From UBA1858 sp963976865 (GTDB lineage Bacteria > Pseudomonadota > Gammaproteobacteria > UBA4575): a stretch of DNA of 64,000 bases. Positions within the stretch are counted from its first letter, which is position 1. Every line of letters begins with the position of its first letter. Both the position numbers and the translations under genes were made by a program. Below the pieces are notes generated by a model. That model had not been told where the DNA came from, searched no databases, and saw only the letters and a list, made by a program, of their open reading frames with translations. Positions 17,777-27,199 of the stretch are shown in pieces. The stretch spans positions 124,001-188,000 of the forward strand of contig CAXBLY010000002.1 in NCBI GenBank assembly GCA_963976865.1, in the 5' to 3' direction.

Positions 17777-17977
17777 ATGAATTTAAAAGCCAAAAGCAGC
17801 TACACTGATAGACGATCGGAAAAGGACCGACGCATGACTGACAATCGCTTGTGGGCAAATAATGTAGAAAGAAGAAAAAGACCTGATCGAAGACTGGACG
17901 GTTTAGATGTCGATGTTTTGAATGTCAGTGAAGATGAGTTCTCAGAAATCTTCTCACAGTTTTTGCAAACGACATAA
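17777..17977 (+). CDS. Small charged protein, unknown
   Basis: This is a 66-residue soluble protein, rich in Arg/Asp in the first half (YTDRRSEKDRRMTDNR, ERRKRPDRRLDG) and acidic in the second (DVDVLNVSEDEFSEIF). The DRR repeats resemble the arginine-rich linkers preceding PilZ or response-regulator domains, but no domain follows. A possible weak hairpin with five T follows the stop. It may be a genuine small protein; function is unknown. Confidence 0.5.
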   Translation: MNLKAKSSYTDRRSEKDRRMTDNRLWANNVERRKRPDRRLDGLDVDVLNVSEDEFSEIFSQFLQTT

Positions 17978-17980
17978 TTC

Positions 17981-17997
17981 CTGCTGCGGCAGTTTTT
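17981..17997 (+). terminator. Weak terminator-like hairpin
   Basis: CTGC-TGCG-GCAG followed by TTTTT lies just after the 66-residue gene. The stem is only 4 bp, so the call is tentative. Confidence 0.3.
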
Positions 17998-18082
17998 ACC
18001 ATTCAGCACAGATTACACCGATCAACCCGTCCGCTTTAATACGGTTCTATCAAAAGCAATAGCCAGACCAGATCTCGAATAT

Positions 18083-19579
18083 TTACTCTGACCTCATCTG
18101 AGGAAATAGCAGTACATCTCTAATTGAAGCAGAATCAGTAAACAGCATTACCAAACGGTCTATCCCAATCCCCTCTCCCGCTGTCGGCGGCATGCCGTAT
18201 TCAAGCGCGCGAATATAATCAGCGTCATAATGCATTGCTTCTTCATCACCCCCGTCTTTTTGCACAACCTGTTGTTTGAAACGGGCGGCCTGGTCCTCTG
18301 CATCATTTAACTCTGAAAATCCATTTGCTATTTCTTTACCACCAACAAAGAATTCAAATCGGTCCGTCACTTCAGGATTTGTATCATTACGTCGTGCCAG
18401 CGGGGATACCTCTGTAGGGTATTCAGTAATAAAAGTGGGTTGGTCCAGTCTGTCTTCAACTGTTTTCTCGAAAATCTCGATAAGCAACTTACCAGCTCCA
18501 TATGTTTCCTCATAAGGAATACTTAAGTCGTCACACACATCACGCAAGGACTGCACACTTGCCAAGTCAGCATCCGACAGATTGGTATTCATTTTCAACA
18601 CGGATTCTTTCACTGACATGCGTGTAAATGGCTGCTGAAAATCATAAACTGAACCCTGATACTCAATGGTGTATCTACCATACAAGTGATGTGCGAGCTG
18701 GCGCAGCATGTCTTCAGTGCGATCCATCAAAGTATGATACTCAGCATATGCTTCATAAAACTCCAGCATTGTAAATTCAGGATTATGTCTGGTTGAAAGA
18801 CCTTCATTCCTGAAATTACGATTTATTTCAAATACTCTTTCAAAACCACCGACAACTAAACGCTTAAGATACAGTTCAGGCGCGATGCGCAGAAAAAGCT
18901 GCATATCTAACGCATTATGATGAGTCACAAAGGGTTTCGCTGCTGCCCCTCCGGGGATTGACTGCATCATTGGTGTTTCTACTTCCAGAAAATCCTTGTC
19001 ACTCAAGTACGCACGAATAAACGCTACAATCCTGGAACGAATTTTAAAAGTTTCACGCGCTTCCTGATTCATAATCAGGTCAACATAGCGCATGCGATAA
19101 CGTTGCTCCTGATCAGTGAGCCCGTGAAATTTTTCAGGTAAAGGACGAAGTGATTTTGTTAGCAACGCTACTTTTTCCATCTTCACATAAAGGTCACCTT
19201 TCCCTGATTTGCTAACCGGGCCCGATACTCCAATAATATCGCCGATATCCCAGGTATCAATTTCCTTTACCAACTCTTTTTCCAACCCTTTACGATCAAT
19301 ATAGGCCTGAATTCTTCCCGACATGTCCTGAAGCAGTAAAAACGGGCCTCGCTTTGCCATAATGCGTCCTGCGATACTGGCAAACTGATTTAACTCAGCT
19401 AATTCTTCCTTGGATTTACTTCCAAATTGAGTTTGCAATTCATCAGCCAGTGTATCCCGGCTGAAATCATTGGGAAATGCATTACGCTTATCTCTAATTT
19501 CAGCAAGCTTCTCCCGTCGAAGTGCAATTAATTTATTCTCGTCCTGATGCTGATCCTGGTTGATATCTTGTTTGCTCAT
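18083..19579 (-). CDS. lysS: Lysyl-tRNA synthetase (class II)
   Basis: This 498-residue class II synthetase charges tRNA-Lys. The N-terminal OB-fold anticodon-binding domain occupies about residues 55-165. The catalytic core shows motif 2 (FRNEGLSTRHNPEFTMLEFYEAY region), the ETPMMQ segment and motif 3 GEGIGIDRLVML. Length matches E. coli LysS. It follows prfB by 26 bases; the prfB-lysS pair is a conserved gammaproteobacterial arrangement. Confidence 0.97.
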   Translation of the reverse strand: MSKQDINQDQHQDENKLIALRREKLAEIRDKRNAFPNDFSRDTLADELQTQFGSKSKEELAELNQFASIAGRIMAKRGPFLLLQDMSGRIQAYIDRKGLEKELVKEIDTWDIGDIIGVSGPVSKSGKGDLYVKMEKVALLTKSLRPLPEKFHGLTDQEQRYRMRYVDLIMNQEARETFKIRSRIVAFIRAYLSDKDFLEVETPMMQSIPGGAAAKPFVTHHNALDMQLFLRIAPELYLKRLVVGGFERVFEINRNFRNEGLSTRHNPEFTMLEFYEAYAEYHTLMDRTEDMLRQLAHHLYGRYTIEYQGSVYDFQQPFTRMSVKESVLKMNTNLSDADLASVQSLRDVCDDLSIPYEETYGAGKLLIEIFEKTVEDRLDQPTFITEYPTEVSPLARRNDTNPEVTDRFEFFVGGKEIANGFSELNDAEDQAARFKQQVVQKDGGDEEAMHYDADYIRALEYGMPPTAGEGIGIDRLVMLFTDSASIRDVLLFPQMRSE

Positions 19580-19605
19580 TTGTTTTATATTTTCCTTAGC
19601 CTGAC

Positions 19606-20701
19606 TTACAGACCATGCTTTAAACTTGCTTCAATAAACTGATCTAGTGCGCCATCCAGTACCGCCTGGGTGTTACTGGTTTCAACCGATGTACGCAAAT
19701 CCTTAATACGCGACTGGTCCAGCACATAAGAACGAATTTGACTTCCCCAGCCAATGTCTGACTTGGAATCTTCCAGAGCCTGCTGTTCAGAATTACGCTT
19801 TTGCATTTCAAGTTCGTACAACTTGGCTTTCAGCTGCTTCATGGCCACATCTTTGTTTTTATGCTGGGAACGATCGTTCTGACACTGCGTTACAGCACCG
19901 GTTGGTAAATGGGTAATGCGTACAGCCGATTCTGTCTTGTTAACATGTTGACCACCTGCTCCACTGGCGCGGTAGACATCAATACGCAAGTCAGCCGGAT
20001 TTATTTCTATGTCAATATCATCATCCACTTCGGGCGAGACAAACACTGCAGCAAAGGAAGTGTGCCTTCGGCTACCTGAATCAAAAGGTGATTTTCGAAC
20101 CAGTCTGTGCACTCCGGTTTCAGTACGCAACCAGCCAAAAGCATAGTCGCCTTCAAACTTTATCGTTGCGCTTTTAATGCCTGCAACATCGCCTGGAGAC
20201 ACTTCAATTAATTCTGTTTTAAAACCCTTGCTTTCACCCCAGCGTAAATACATGCGCAGAATCATCTCCGCCCAATCCTGGGCTTCGGTCCCGCCAGAGC
20301 CAGATTGAATATCCAAAAACGCATTGTTGGTATCCATTTCACCAGAAAACATGCGTCGAAATTCCAGCTCGGCGACTTTTTCTTCAAGTGAATTTAAGTC
20401 TTCAATCACGGAACTGGCTGTAGATTCGTCATCTTCCGATTCCGCAAGCTGTAGTAGCTCGACGGCATCAACAACACCTTGCTCGGCATCACGTATAGTA
20501 TTTACTACCGTTTCATATTGCGATCGCTGCTTTCCCAGCGCTTGCGCCCGCTCGGGATTATTCCACACATCAGGATCTTCCAGTTCCCGAGAGACTTCTT
20601 CGAGTTGTTCCACTTTTGTATCGTAGTCAAAGATACCCCCTGAGCGAGTTGATTCGCTCGCCAAGTTCTTTGAGTTGAGAGAAATAAAGTGCCAGTTCCA
20701 T
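19606..20701 (-). CDS. prfB: Peptide chain release factor 2, with programmed +1 frameshift
   Basis: RF2 (364 residues after frameshift) terminates at UGA and UAA. It shows the SPF codon-recognition tripeptide in RKSPFDSGSRRH and the GGQ motif in SGAGGQHVN. Translation begins at ATG 20701 and reads 24 codons ending ...LRGYL. It then meets an in-frame TGA (20629-20627) at the classic site AGGGGG-TAT-CTT-TGA-C; a +1 slip at CTT enters the long frame at GAC 20628 (DYDTKVEQ). The internal Shine-Dalgarno-like AGGGGG is at 20641-20636, 3 bases before CTT. RF2 thus autoregulates its own level. The apparent in-frame ATG-type start with MASEST... is an artefact of ignoring the shift. Confidence 0.96.
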
Positions 20702-20807
20702 GTTTTTATATATTAAGAAGCGTTGCCATACCTGGCATGATATTGAATTCAGCCGAATATATTGAGAAATTCAGGTTTAGATGTACGTTACTTTTCCTAT
20801 TCTACTG

Positions 20808-20827
20808 GATTCCCGCCTGCGCGGGAA
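20808..20827. repeat. dRS3-like palindromic repeat ATTCCC-N8-GGGAAT
   Basis: A 20-bp palindrome with an 8-bp stem ATTCCCGC/GCGGGAAT and a 4-base loop lies between recJ and prfB. It has the same core as the paired copies at 27255-27274 and 27359-27378. The pattern ATTCCC-N8-GGGAAT is the form called dRS3 in Neisseria; similar repeats are scattered in many proteobacteria. Confidence 0.75.
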
Positions 20828-20838
20828 TGATAAAAATA

Positions 20839-22584
20839 CTAATGCGTCGCGCGCACTTCCAAATGACGAATTAACAGTTGCGGTGATTCTATTCCCCTAA
20901 ATTGATTTACATCCAGCTCATATGCCGCATGTACTACTGCTGCTCTGTTATTCCAGTCAAAATTTGCGTAATTAAATGCAATCGCATTCACCGAGGTATC
21001 ACCATCTGTAGACTGCAATGTCAGTTTCAGGTGATGCTCGCCCACTACTCGATAATCCAGCACTTTAAATTCACCATCAAACACAGGAACCGGGAATCCC
21101 TGCCCCCAGGGTCCCGACGTGCGCAGAATTTTTGCCATCGCCAAACTGAGATTCTGTTCACCCAGCTCACCATCAGAAAGTATTTCATTATGCAGATCTT
21201 CAGGTGTCAGCCATTCTCCCAGCACCTGATGAAAAGCAGCAACAAACTCATCATATTTGTTTTTAGGCAGACTCAATCCAGCAGCCATCGCATGTCCACC
21301 AAATTTGGCGATAATATCAGGATGCCTGGCAGCAATCGTATCCAGTACATCGCGGATATGTACACCGGGGATTGAACGCGCAGACCCCTTCAACTCCTCA
21401 TCATCACTGTTCGCGAATGCAATCGTAGGACGATAATATTTTTCCTTAATTCGTGCCGCCAGTATCCCAATCACACCCTGGTGCCAGTCTGGTTGATAGA
21501 CACATATGCCCAACTCATTTTTATTTCTGACCAGCTTGTCAGACTTTATTCGATCCAGACTTTTAATCGCCTCTTCTTTCATCTGACTCTCGATTTCCCG
21601 GCGTTCTATATTGAGTGTATGTAGTTGAGAAGCAATTTCACTGGCCGCATGCTCACTTTTGGCGAGCAAACATTCAATGCCAATCGACATATCTTCCAGT
21701 CTTCCTGCCGCATTCACTCTTGGACCCACGTAAAAAGCCAGATCAGTAGACACAGCACGTGAATAGTCGCATCCCGCAACTTTCAGCAAGGCCAGTATTC
21801 CCGGACAGCATTTTCCTGCGCGTATCCTGCGTAATCCCTGTTCAATTAATATTCGGTTATTCCTATCCAAGGGGACAACGTCTGCCACCGTCCCCAACGC
21901 CACCAGATCCAGCAACTCAGCAAAGTTTGGTTCTGAAATATCCTGTGATTTAAACCAGCCCTGTTCTCTCATATATGAGCGCAATGTCACCAGCACATAA
22001 AACATCACTCCCACACCCGCCAGAGATTTACTTTCAAAACTATCCCCTGGCTGATTTGGGTTGACAATAACATTGGCATTGGGCAATTCATGCCCAGGCA
22101 AATGATGATCCGTTACTAGTACATTAATTCCAAGATCACGCGCGCGCTTAACACCTGAGATACTGGAAATTCCGTTATCCACAGTAATAATCAGGTCTGG
22201 CGCATTACTTTTGGCTAAATTGACAATTTCAGGCGTCAGGCCATATCCGTATTCAAACCGGTTCGGAACAAGGTAACTGATATTTTCTGCACCTAAACTG
22301 GTGAGTCCTCTCATTGCTAGTGCCGTACTGGTGGCTCCGTCGGCATCATAATCTCCAACAATGACCATTCGCTGACTGGTCTTTATCGTTTCAAATAGCA
22401 GCTTCGCTGCCGCATCAACACCCATAAGTGAGCTCGGGGGAAGAATATTTTGTATCGACATCTCTAAATGGGCAGGATCCGTGATACCACGATTCGCGTA
22501 TACTCTTTGCAACAGATCAGGAAGCTGGGATTGTGCAAGCGGTTGTTCTGTAAGGGATGTGCGACGTCTGACTCGTGAATTCAT
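20839..22584 (-). CDS. recJ: Single-stranded-DNA-specific exonuclease RecJ
   Basis: This 581-residue 5'-3' ssDNA exonuclease acts in recombination and mismatch repair. DHH-family motifs are intact: VGDYDADGATSTAL (motif I), TVDNGIS, VTDHHLPG (the DHH), and GGHAMAAGLSL in DHHA1, followed by an OB-fold C-terminal domain. I choose ATG 22584 (MNSRVRRR...) over the in-frame GTG 22608; neither has a strong ribosome site. It lies upstream of prfB on the same strand, the usual recJ-prfB-lysS order. Confidence 0.95.
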   Translation of the reverse strand: MNSRVRRRTSLTEQPLAQSQLPDLLQRVYANRGITDPAHLEMSIQNILPPSSLMGVDAAAKLLFETIKTSQRMVIVGDYDADGATSTALAMRGLTSLGAENISYLVPNRFEYGYGLTPEIVNLAKSNAPDLIITVDNGISSISGVKRARDLGINVLVTDHHLPGHELPNANVIVNPNQPGDSFESKSLAGVGVMFYVLVTLRSYMREQGWFKSQDISEPNFAELLDLVALGTVADVVPLDRNNRILIEQGLRRIRAGKCCPGILALLKVAGCDYSRAVSTDLAFYVGPRVNAAGRLEDMSIGIECLLAKSEHAASEIASQLHTLNIERREIESQMKEEAIKSLDRIKSDKLVRNKNELGICVYQPDWHQGVIGILAARIKEKYYRPTIAFANSDDEELKGSARSIPGVHIRDVLDTIAARHPDIIAKFGGHAMAAGLSLPKNKYDEFVAAFHQVLGEWLTPEDLHNEILSDGELGEQNLSLAMAKILRTSGPWGQGFPVPVFDGEFKVLDYRVVGEHHLKLTLQSTDGDTSVNAIAFNYANFDWNNRAAVVHAAYELDVNQFRGIESPQLLIRHLEVRATH

Positions 22585-22699
22585 TGACGGGAGTTTAACA
22601 ACAACCACTCTCTGCGCACATCAGAAATAATTTTTATACTGTTTAATGTTATTTCTATATCATTTATACAACTTACTGTTTTAATTATATTAATCAAAA

Positions 22700-24145
22700 A
22701 TGCCTGACCACATACTTTTTCTCACTGGCAAACTAGCAGAAAAAAGTCTGCATAAAGTGCTTGAAAGCATGCAACCCACCCAGTTCAGTTATGAAGTACA
22801 TCAGATTGGTGTCAGTGTTGCCGCGCTGATGACAACTGACCTGATTGCCAGACGACTAAAAGACGTCTCTGCTTTTGATAAAGTGATTTTACCCGGACGC
22901 TGTCGCGGTGATATCGACGAGCTAGCGCTGAAATTAGGCAAACCTGTTGAACGCGGCCCCGAAGAACTCAAAGACTTGCCACAACATTTCGGTCACGCCG
23001 CCAAAAAATCTGATTTGAGCAAGTATTCAACAGATATCTTTGCAGAAATTGTTGACGCACCCAATATGACGGTTGAGCAAATCATCGCTCGTGCTGAACA
23101 ATACAGAAATGATGGTGCCAATGTCATCGATTTAGGCTGCTTACCAAATACACCCTTTGGGCACTTAGCAGAATCAGTTCAGGCGTTAAAGTCGGCTGAT
23201 TTCAAGGTCAGCGTTGACTCTTTACTTGCACAAGACCTGGTAACAGGTGGAAAAGCAGGCGCAGATTTCTTGTTAAGTTTGCAATATAACTCATTGTGGG
23301 TATTAGAAAAAGTTGATTCAACTCCGATTATAATAGGCAACCCTCCCAGTAATATGCGTTCACTCTATAAGACAATCGATACATTGTTAAAAGAAGGTGT
23401 ACGTTTTATAGCCGATCCGATTCTAGACCCGATTAATTTTAACTTTACCGAATCAATCGTCCGCTACCGCAACTTGCGCAAACGTTATCCAGATATTGAA
23501 ATCATGATGGGAGTTGGCAACCTGACCGAACTGACTCATGTGGATAGTGCGGGGACGAATGCTCTGCTGATGGGTATTATTTCAGAACTCAATATTGGTC
23601 ACATATTATCCACAGAAGTCAGCGAACATTGTCGCAAATCAGTCAAAGAGGCTGACCTGGCGAGACGCATCATGTATGCATCCAAAGAAGATAACATCCC
23701 TCCCAAAGGCTATGACAATGGCTTAATGGCGCTGCATGAACGCAAACCTTTCCCTTACAACATTGACGAAATCAAAGACTTTGCTGAAGCTGTGCGTGAT
23801 CCAAATTTTAGAATTCAGGTATGTGATGAAGGCGTCTTCATATACAATCGCGATGGAATCTGGAATGCAACAGATCCCTTTGATCTTTATCCGCATTTAA
23901 ATGTTGCTGATGATGGTGCTCATGCATTTTATTTAGGATGCGAGCTTGCACGTGCACAAATCGCCTGGCAATTAGGCAAACGTTATGATCAGGATGAAGA
24001 ACTTGGCTGGGGCGTTGCCGTGGAAAAAAGCGAACAGGATTTAAACACGTTTAAGCAGGAAGGCAGCACTTATCAGTCACGCAAAGATCGCAAGAATAAG
24101 CGTAAAACCCTAAAAGACAAAAAGAACGACGCAAGACGTTGTTAA
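22700..24145 (+). CDS. DUF6513/dihydropteroate synthase-like protein (H4MPT biosynthesis)
   Basis: This is a 481-residue cytoplasmic protein. The N-terminal ~120 residues (ILFLTGKLAEKSLHKVLE..., LPGRCRGD) match the DUF6513 domain. The middle is a pterin-binding TIM barrel related to dihydropteroate synthase (GANVIDLGCLP, VSVDSL, MMGVGNLTELT). The C-terminus is a Lys/Arg-rich tail from about 460. Homologues occur in methanogens and H4MPT-using bacteria, where they are thought to join the pterin to the aminobenzene ribose part. First gene of a three-gene unit (24158 and 24733 follow). The catalytic role is inferred from the family and not proven here. Confidence 0.85.
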   Translation: MPDHILFLTGKLAEKSLHKVLESMQPTQFSYEVHQIGVSVAALMTTDLIARRLKDVSAFDKVILPGRCRGDIDELALKLGKPVERGPEELKDLPQHFGHAAKKSDLSKYSTDIFAEIVDAPNMTVEQIIARAEQYRNDGANVIDLGCLPNTPFGHLAESVQALKSADFKVSVDSLLAQDLVTGGKAGADFLLSLQYNSLWVLEKVDSTPIIIGNPPSNMRSLYKTIDTLLKEGVRFIADPILDPINFNFTESIVRYRNLRKRYPDIEIMMGVGNLTELTHVDSAGTNALLMGIISELNIGHILSTEVSEHCRKSVKEADLARRIMYASKEDNIPPKGYDNGLMALHERKPFPYNIDEIKDFAEAVRDPNFRIQVCDEGVFIYNRDGIWNATDPFDLYPHLNVADDGAHAFYLGCELARAQIAWQLGKRYDQDEELGWGVAVEKSEQDLNTFKQEGSTYQSRKDRKNKRKTLKDKKNDARRC

Positions 24146-24157
24146 CAATTTAATATT

Positions 24158-24736
24158 ATGCCTTTTATTAGAGAAAGTATTGTGACCACAATCCATGAAG
24201 ATGGTACTGCTCATATCGCACCCATGGGTGTACACGAAACTGATCGAGGTCTGATGCTCGCACCATTTAAGCCATCGGCAACATTGAATAATCTTGTACG
24301 AGAAGGTACTGCGACAGTTAATTATCCAGATGATGTACGTATCTTTGCTGGCTGTTTAACGGGTAGACGCGATTGGCCCACTTCACCCACCGATGTAATT
24401 CGTGGAATACGACTACAGGAGTGTCTGGCACATACAGAAATTAAAGTGCATTCCCATGAAGATCACGAACAGCGCCCCAAATTTTATTGTGACGTGGTTC
24501 ATGAACAATCACACAAGGCGTATCACGGTTATAATCGCGCCCAGTTTGCTGTTGTCGAATTAGCCATACTAACAAGCCGCCTGCATATGCTGTCTGCAGA
24601 AAAGATTGATAACGAAATTGAATATTTACAAATTGGACTAGACAAGACCGCTGGTGAACGTGAATTTGAAGCGTGGGACTGGCTTATGGAAAAAGTCACT
24701 CAATTTAGAAACGAACAAACCGGGAAAGCACAATGA
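24158..24736 (+). CDS. DUF447 family protein (FMN-binding split barrel)
   Basis: This is a 192-residue protein of the archaeal/methylotroph DUF447 family. It begins IRESIVTTIHEDGTAHIAPMGV, typical of a flavin-reductase-like split barrel, and contains HGYNRAQFAVVELAILTSRLHML. It is found almost only in genomes with H4MPT or methanofuran. Here it sits between the DHPS-like gene and mfnB, overlapping mfnB by ATGA. The reaction is unknown; a redox step in pterin or furan cofactor assembly is a reasonable guess. Confidence 0.82.
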   Translation: MPFIRESIVTTIHEDGTAHIAPMGVHETDRGLMLAPFKPSATLNNLVREGTATVNYPDDVRIFAGCLTGRRDWPTSPTDVIRGIRLQECLAHTEIKVHSHEDHEQRPKFYCDVVHEQSHKAYHGYNRAQFAVVELAILTSRLHMLSAEKIDNEIEYLQIGLDKTAGEREFEAWDWLMEKVTQFRNEQTGKAQ

Positions 24737-25437
24737 CTGGATTTTTAGCAAGCGTTGATAACCTTGAAGACGCTATCACTGTGAGTGAACATGGCGCAGA
24801 TATAATTGATTTAAAAGACCCAAGCCAGGGTGCACTCGGTGGACTCACTATTAGTGATATACACGATATCGTTGACCACTTATGGGAAAAATCGATTGTT
24901 AGCGCCACGGTAGGTGACCTTGATGCCGACGTTTCGTTAATACTGGAACAGATAGGCAAAGTTGCCGACACCGGCGTGGACTATGTAAAAGTCGGCATGT
25001 TCAGCCAGGAGCACATAGATAAATGCTTACCGACATTTGAATACCATGCCAGACGAGGTGTAAAAATCATTGCAGTCCTTTTTGCTGATATTGACTTCGA
25101 CATTCAGGAAACCATCAAACTGTGTAAAAAAGCACATTTAAAAGGCGTAATGCTGGATACTGCAGGTAAAAGTGCGGGCAGCCTGCTCTTGCACAGGGAA
25201 CTCAGGGAACTGTCCAATTTCGTACAGACTGCCAAACAGCATGGATTGCTCACCGGGCTTGCCGGTTCATTACGTGAAAAAGACATTGCGACACTATTAC
25301 CAGTGAATCCAGATTACATAGGCTTTCGCACAGCTTTATGCCAAGACTTAAAGCGCACTGAGCGAATCAGCACAGAATTCGTAAGCCGAATTCGCACGTT
25401 AATTCCCAGCACTTTAAAAGCCGCTCACATAGGCTGA
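24733..25437 (+). CDS. mfnB: (5-formylfuran-3-yl)methyl phosphate synthase MfnB
   Basis: This 234-residue TIM-barrel enzyme of the DUF556/MfnB family makes the furan ring of methanofuran/methylofuran from two glyceraldehyde-3-phosphate. Active-site residues known from Methanocaldococcus MfnB are in place: Asp26/Lys28 in DIIDLKDPSQG, the Lys of DYVKVGMF, and Asp/Lys in MLDTAGKSAG. SATVGDL and GLAGSL are also family motifs. It is last in the DUF6513-DUF447-mfnB operon (4-base overlap with DUF447). Confidence 0.92.
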   Translation: MTGFLASVDNLEDAITVSEHGADIIDLKDPSQGALGGLTISDIHDIVDHLWEKSIVSATVGDLDADVSLILEQIGKVADTGVDYVKVGMFSQEHIDKCLPTFEYHARRGVKIIAVLFADIDFDIQETIKLCKKAHLKGVMLDTAGKSAGSLLLHRELRELSNFVQTAKQHGLLTGLAGSLREKDIATLLPVNPDYIGFRTALCQDLKRTERISTEFVSRIRTLIPSTLKAAHIG

Positions 25438-25564
25438 ACGCAAATATTTTATTCAGCCGCTGACAATCAGACCAGATCAGGCTCTGAATTGCCTATAGGG
25501 TCAAATTATTCATGTTTTCAAACTGTTATAGTTGGCGAATATCAGATTTATATTCCCCAAATAT

Positions 25565-27199
25565 ATGGCAATCACAGTATCAGTCATCCGAGGCGATGAT
25601 GCGTTAAAATATGCAAGCGATGAAGCATTCCTGAATCAATGGGAATCGCTCGCCGCTAAAACAGTACACAAGAGCGTATTTCAGGAAGCGGGATTTGTGA
25701 GTCTATGGTTCCGTCATTACCAGCAATACTTTGAACCCATTCTTGTAATCGGCTTGCTGGATACCGGGGAATTAGCTGGTTTAATACCGCTTGCAGTCGA
25801 AAAGAACAGCGCAATACTGACTCAGGCCGGTGCCCAGCTAGCCGAGTACAGCGGCTGGTTATGCCTACCAAAACACAGCGATTCATTTCTGAGTAAAGCA
25901 TTCACTGCCATCAAATCAGATTTAAGCTTTTCACAATGGAAGTGGACTTACATTGCACCGGGCACTGATACTAGCTGGATTCAGTCAAACAAACCCAGGC
26001 GCCTTGGTATATATACCCGGCTTGAATCCATGAATTCACCCATCCTCGACTTACACGATGAAGAGAAGCTTAAGAAAATATTAAAAAACAAAAGCGTTAA
26101 ATCCAAAATTAACAGATTAAAGCGTGTCGGTGAACTTAAGATAGAACGAATTACAGATCAGTCTCGTGCCCTTGAGTTAATGGATCAGGTAACGGATCTG
26201 GTGAATTTCAGGCATGAATCAGCACATAACGACGCTGCCTTTGAGGATGACCACTTACAGAGAAGCTTTTATGAAGCACGCAGCAGTAACTTAAAAGACA
26301 ATCACTTTAGTGTTCTGTGGGCGGGAGAAAAATTACTGGCATTCCATTATGGCTATATTGATGAAGATAGCATTTACATAGGGCTCACAGCGTTCGACCC
26401 CACTGAAAGCAAACACTCTCCAGGCGTCATATTTTTAATATATCTGGCTAATCTATTAAAAGAAGAAGGAATACGTTATATCGACTTGACTCCTGGTGGA
26501 GATGAATACAAAGAACGTTTCAGCAATGCACATAATGAACTTTACCTGCCCACTATCCATACCAGCATGCTGGAATATAGCCAGCAGTCAATAAAGAAAA
26601 ATTGCATATCCATCGCCAAGAATACTTTGCGTCGCTGTAAAATAGATAAGGATCAGCTTAAAAAGCGATTCAATAAAGAAATCAGTGAAAACGCATATTC
26701 CAAAAATGATTTTGATTTATATTCGATAAAATCAGATCACTATAATATTAACGATTCACAGCAAAGCAATAACATCAATATTCAGTCGTATAGAGATTTA
26801 CTAGACTACGAAGAAACTGATACTGGTATCCGCAGACAGAAAGTCTTATCTGATGCGACATTCAGGTTTTCGCGTGAAGACACATTATTCACACTGCATG
26901 ATAACTCCAGGCTATCTGCATATGCATGGCTTGGTAAAACCGGGGCAAAATATACCCGTCTGGGATTTGATTTTTCAAACGAAAAAAATAGCGTTGTGAT
27001 TGACTGTATGAATCCAGGCATGCAATTAGCGAATATCAACGATATGAAGAAATTACTAAATCATATGTTACCTCACGCATTCTCAGGAAATGCACAAGAG
27101 GCATTCATGTTTATACCAAAATCAGAAACAGACCAAGACACAATAAAAGTACTTAATGAAATTGGATTCAGAGAAGTTAATAATCCAGATCAATTGTAG
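25565..27199 (+). CDS. Double GNAT/FemAB-like acyltransferase, unknown substrate
   Basis: This is a 544-residue protein. The N-terminal ~330 residues form a CelD/BioF2-type (Acetyltransf_6) FemAB-like fold: FLNQWESLAAKTVHKSVFQ, a VNFRHESAHND segment, LAFHYGYIDEDSIYIGLTAFDP and IRYIDLTPGGDEYKERF. An Asn/Ser/Lys-rich linker follows, and the last ~130 residues look like a second, diverged GNAT domain. The start is set at ATG 25565; the TTG at 25532 adds 11 residues without support, and neither has a good ribosome site. Such proteins often act on cell-surface polysaccharides or amino-sugars, but the location after mfnB is suggestive only. Confidence 0.65.
   Translation: MAITVSVIRGDDALKYASDEAFLNQWESLAAKTVHKSVFQEAGFVSLWFRHYQQYFEPILVIGLLDTGELAGLIPLAVEKNSAILTQAGAQLAEYSGWLCLPKHSDSFLSKAFTAIKSDLSFSQWKWTYIAPGTDTSWIQSNKPRRLGIYTRLESMNSPILDLHDEEKLKKILKNKSVKSKINRLKRVGELKIERITDQSRALELMDQVTDLVNFRHESAHNDAAFEDDHLQRSFYEARSSNLKDNHFSVLWAGEKLLAFHYGYIDEDSIYIGLTAFDPTESKHSPGVIFLIYLANLLKEEGIRYIDLTPGGDEYKERFSNAHNELYLPTIHTSMLEYSQQSIKKNCISIAKNTLRRCKIDKDQLKKRFNKEISENAYSKNDFDLYSIKSDHYNINDSQQSNNINIQSYRDLLDYEETDTGIRRQKVLSDATFRFSREDTLFTLHDNSRLSAYAWLGKTGAKYTRLGFDFSNEKNSVVIDCMNPGMQLANINDMKKLLNHMLPHAFSGNAQEAFMFIPKSETDQDTIKVLNEIGFREVNNPDQL

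Noticed and set aside
20641..20664. Apparent in-frame start of prfB (MASEST...)
   Set aside because: These codons are the +1 frame of the true N-terminal segment; the canonical frameshift site explains the gene better.
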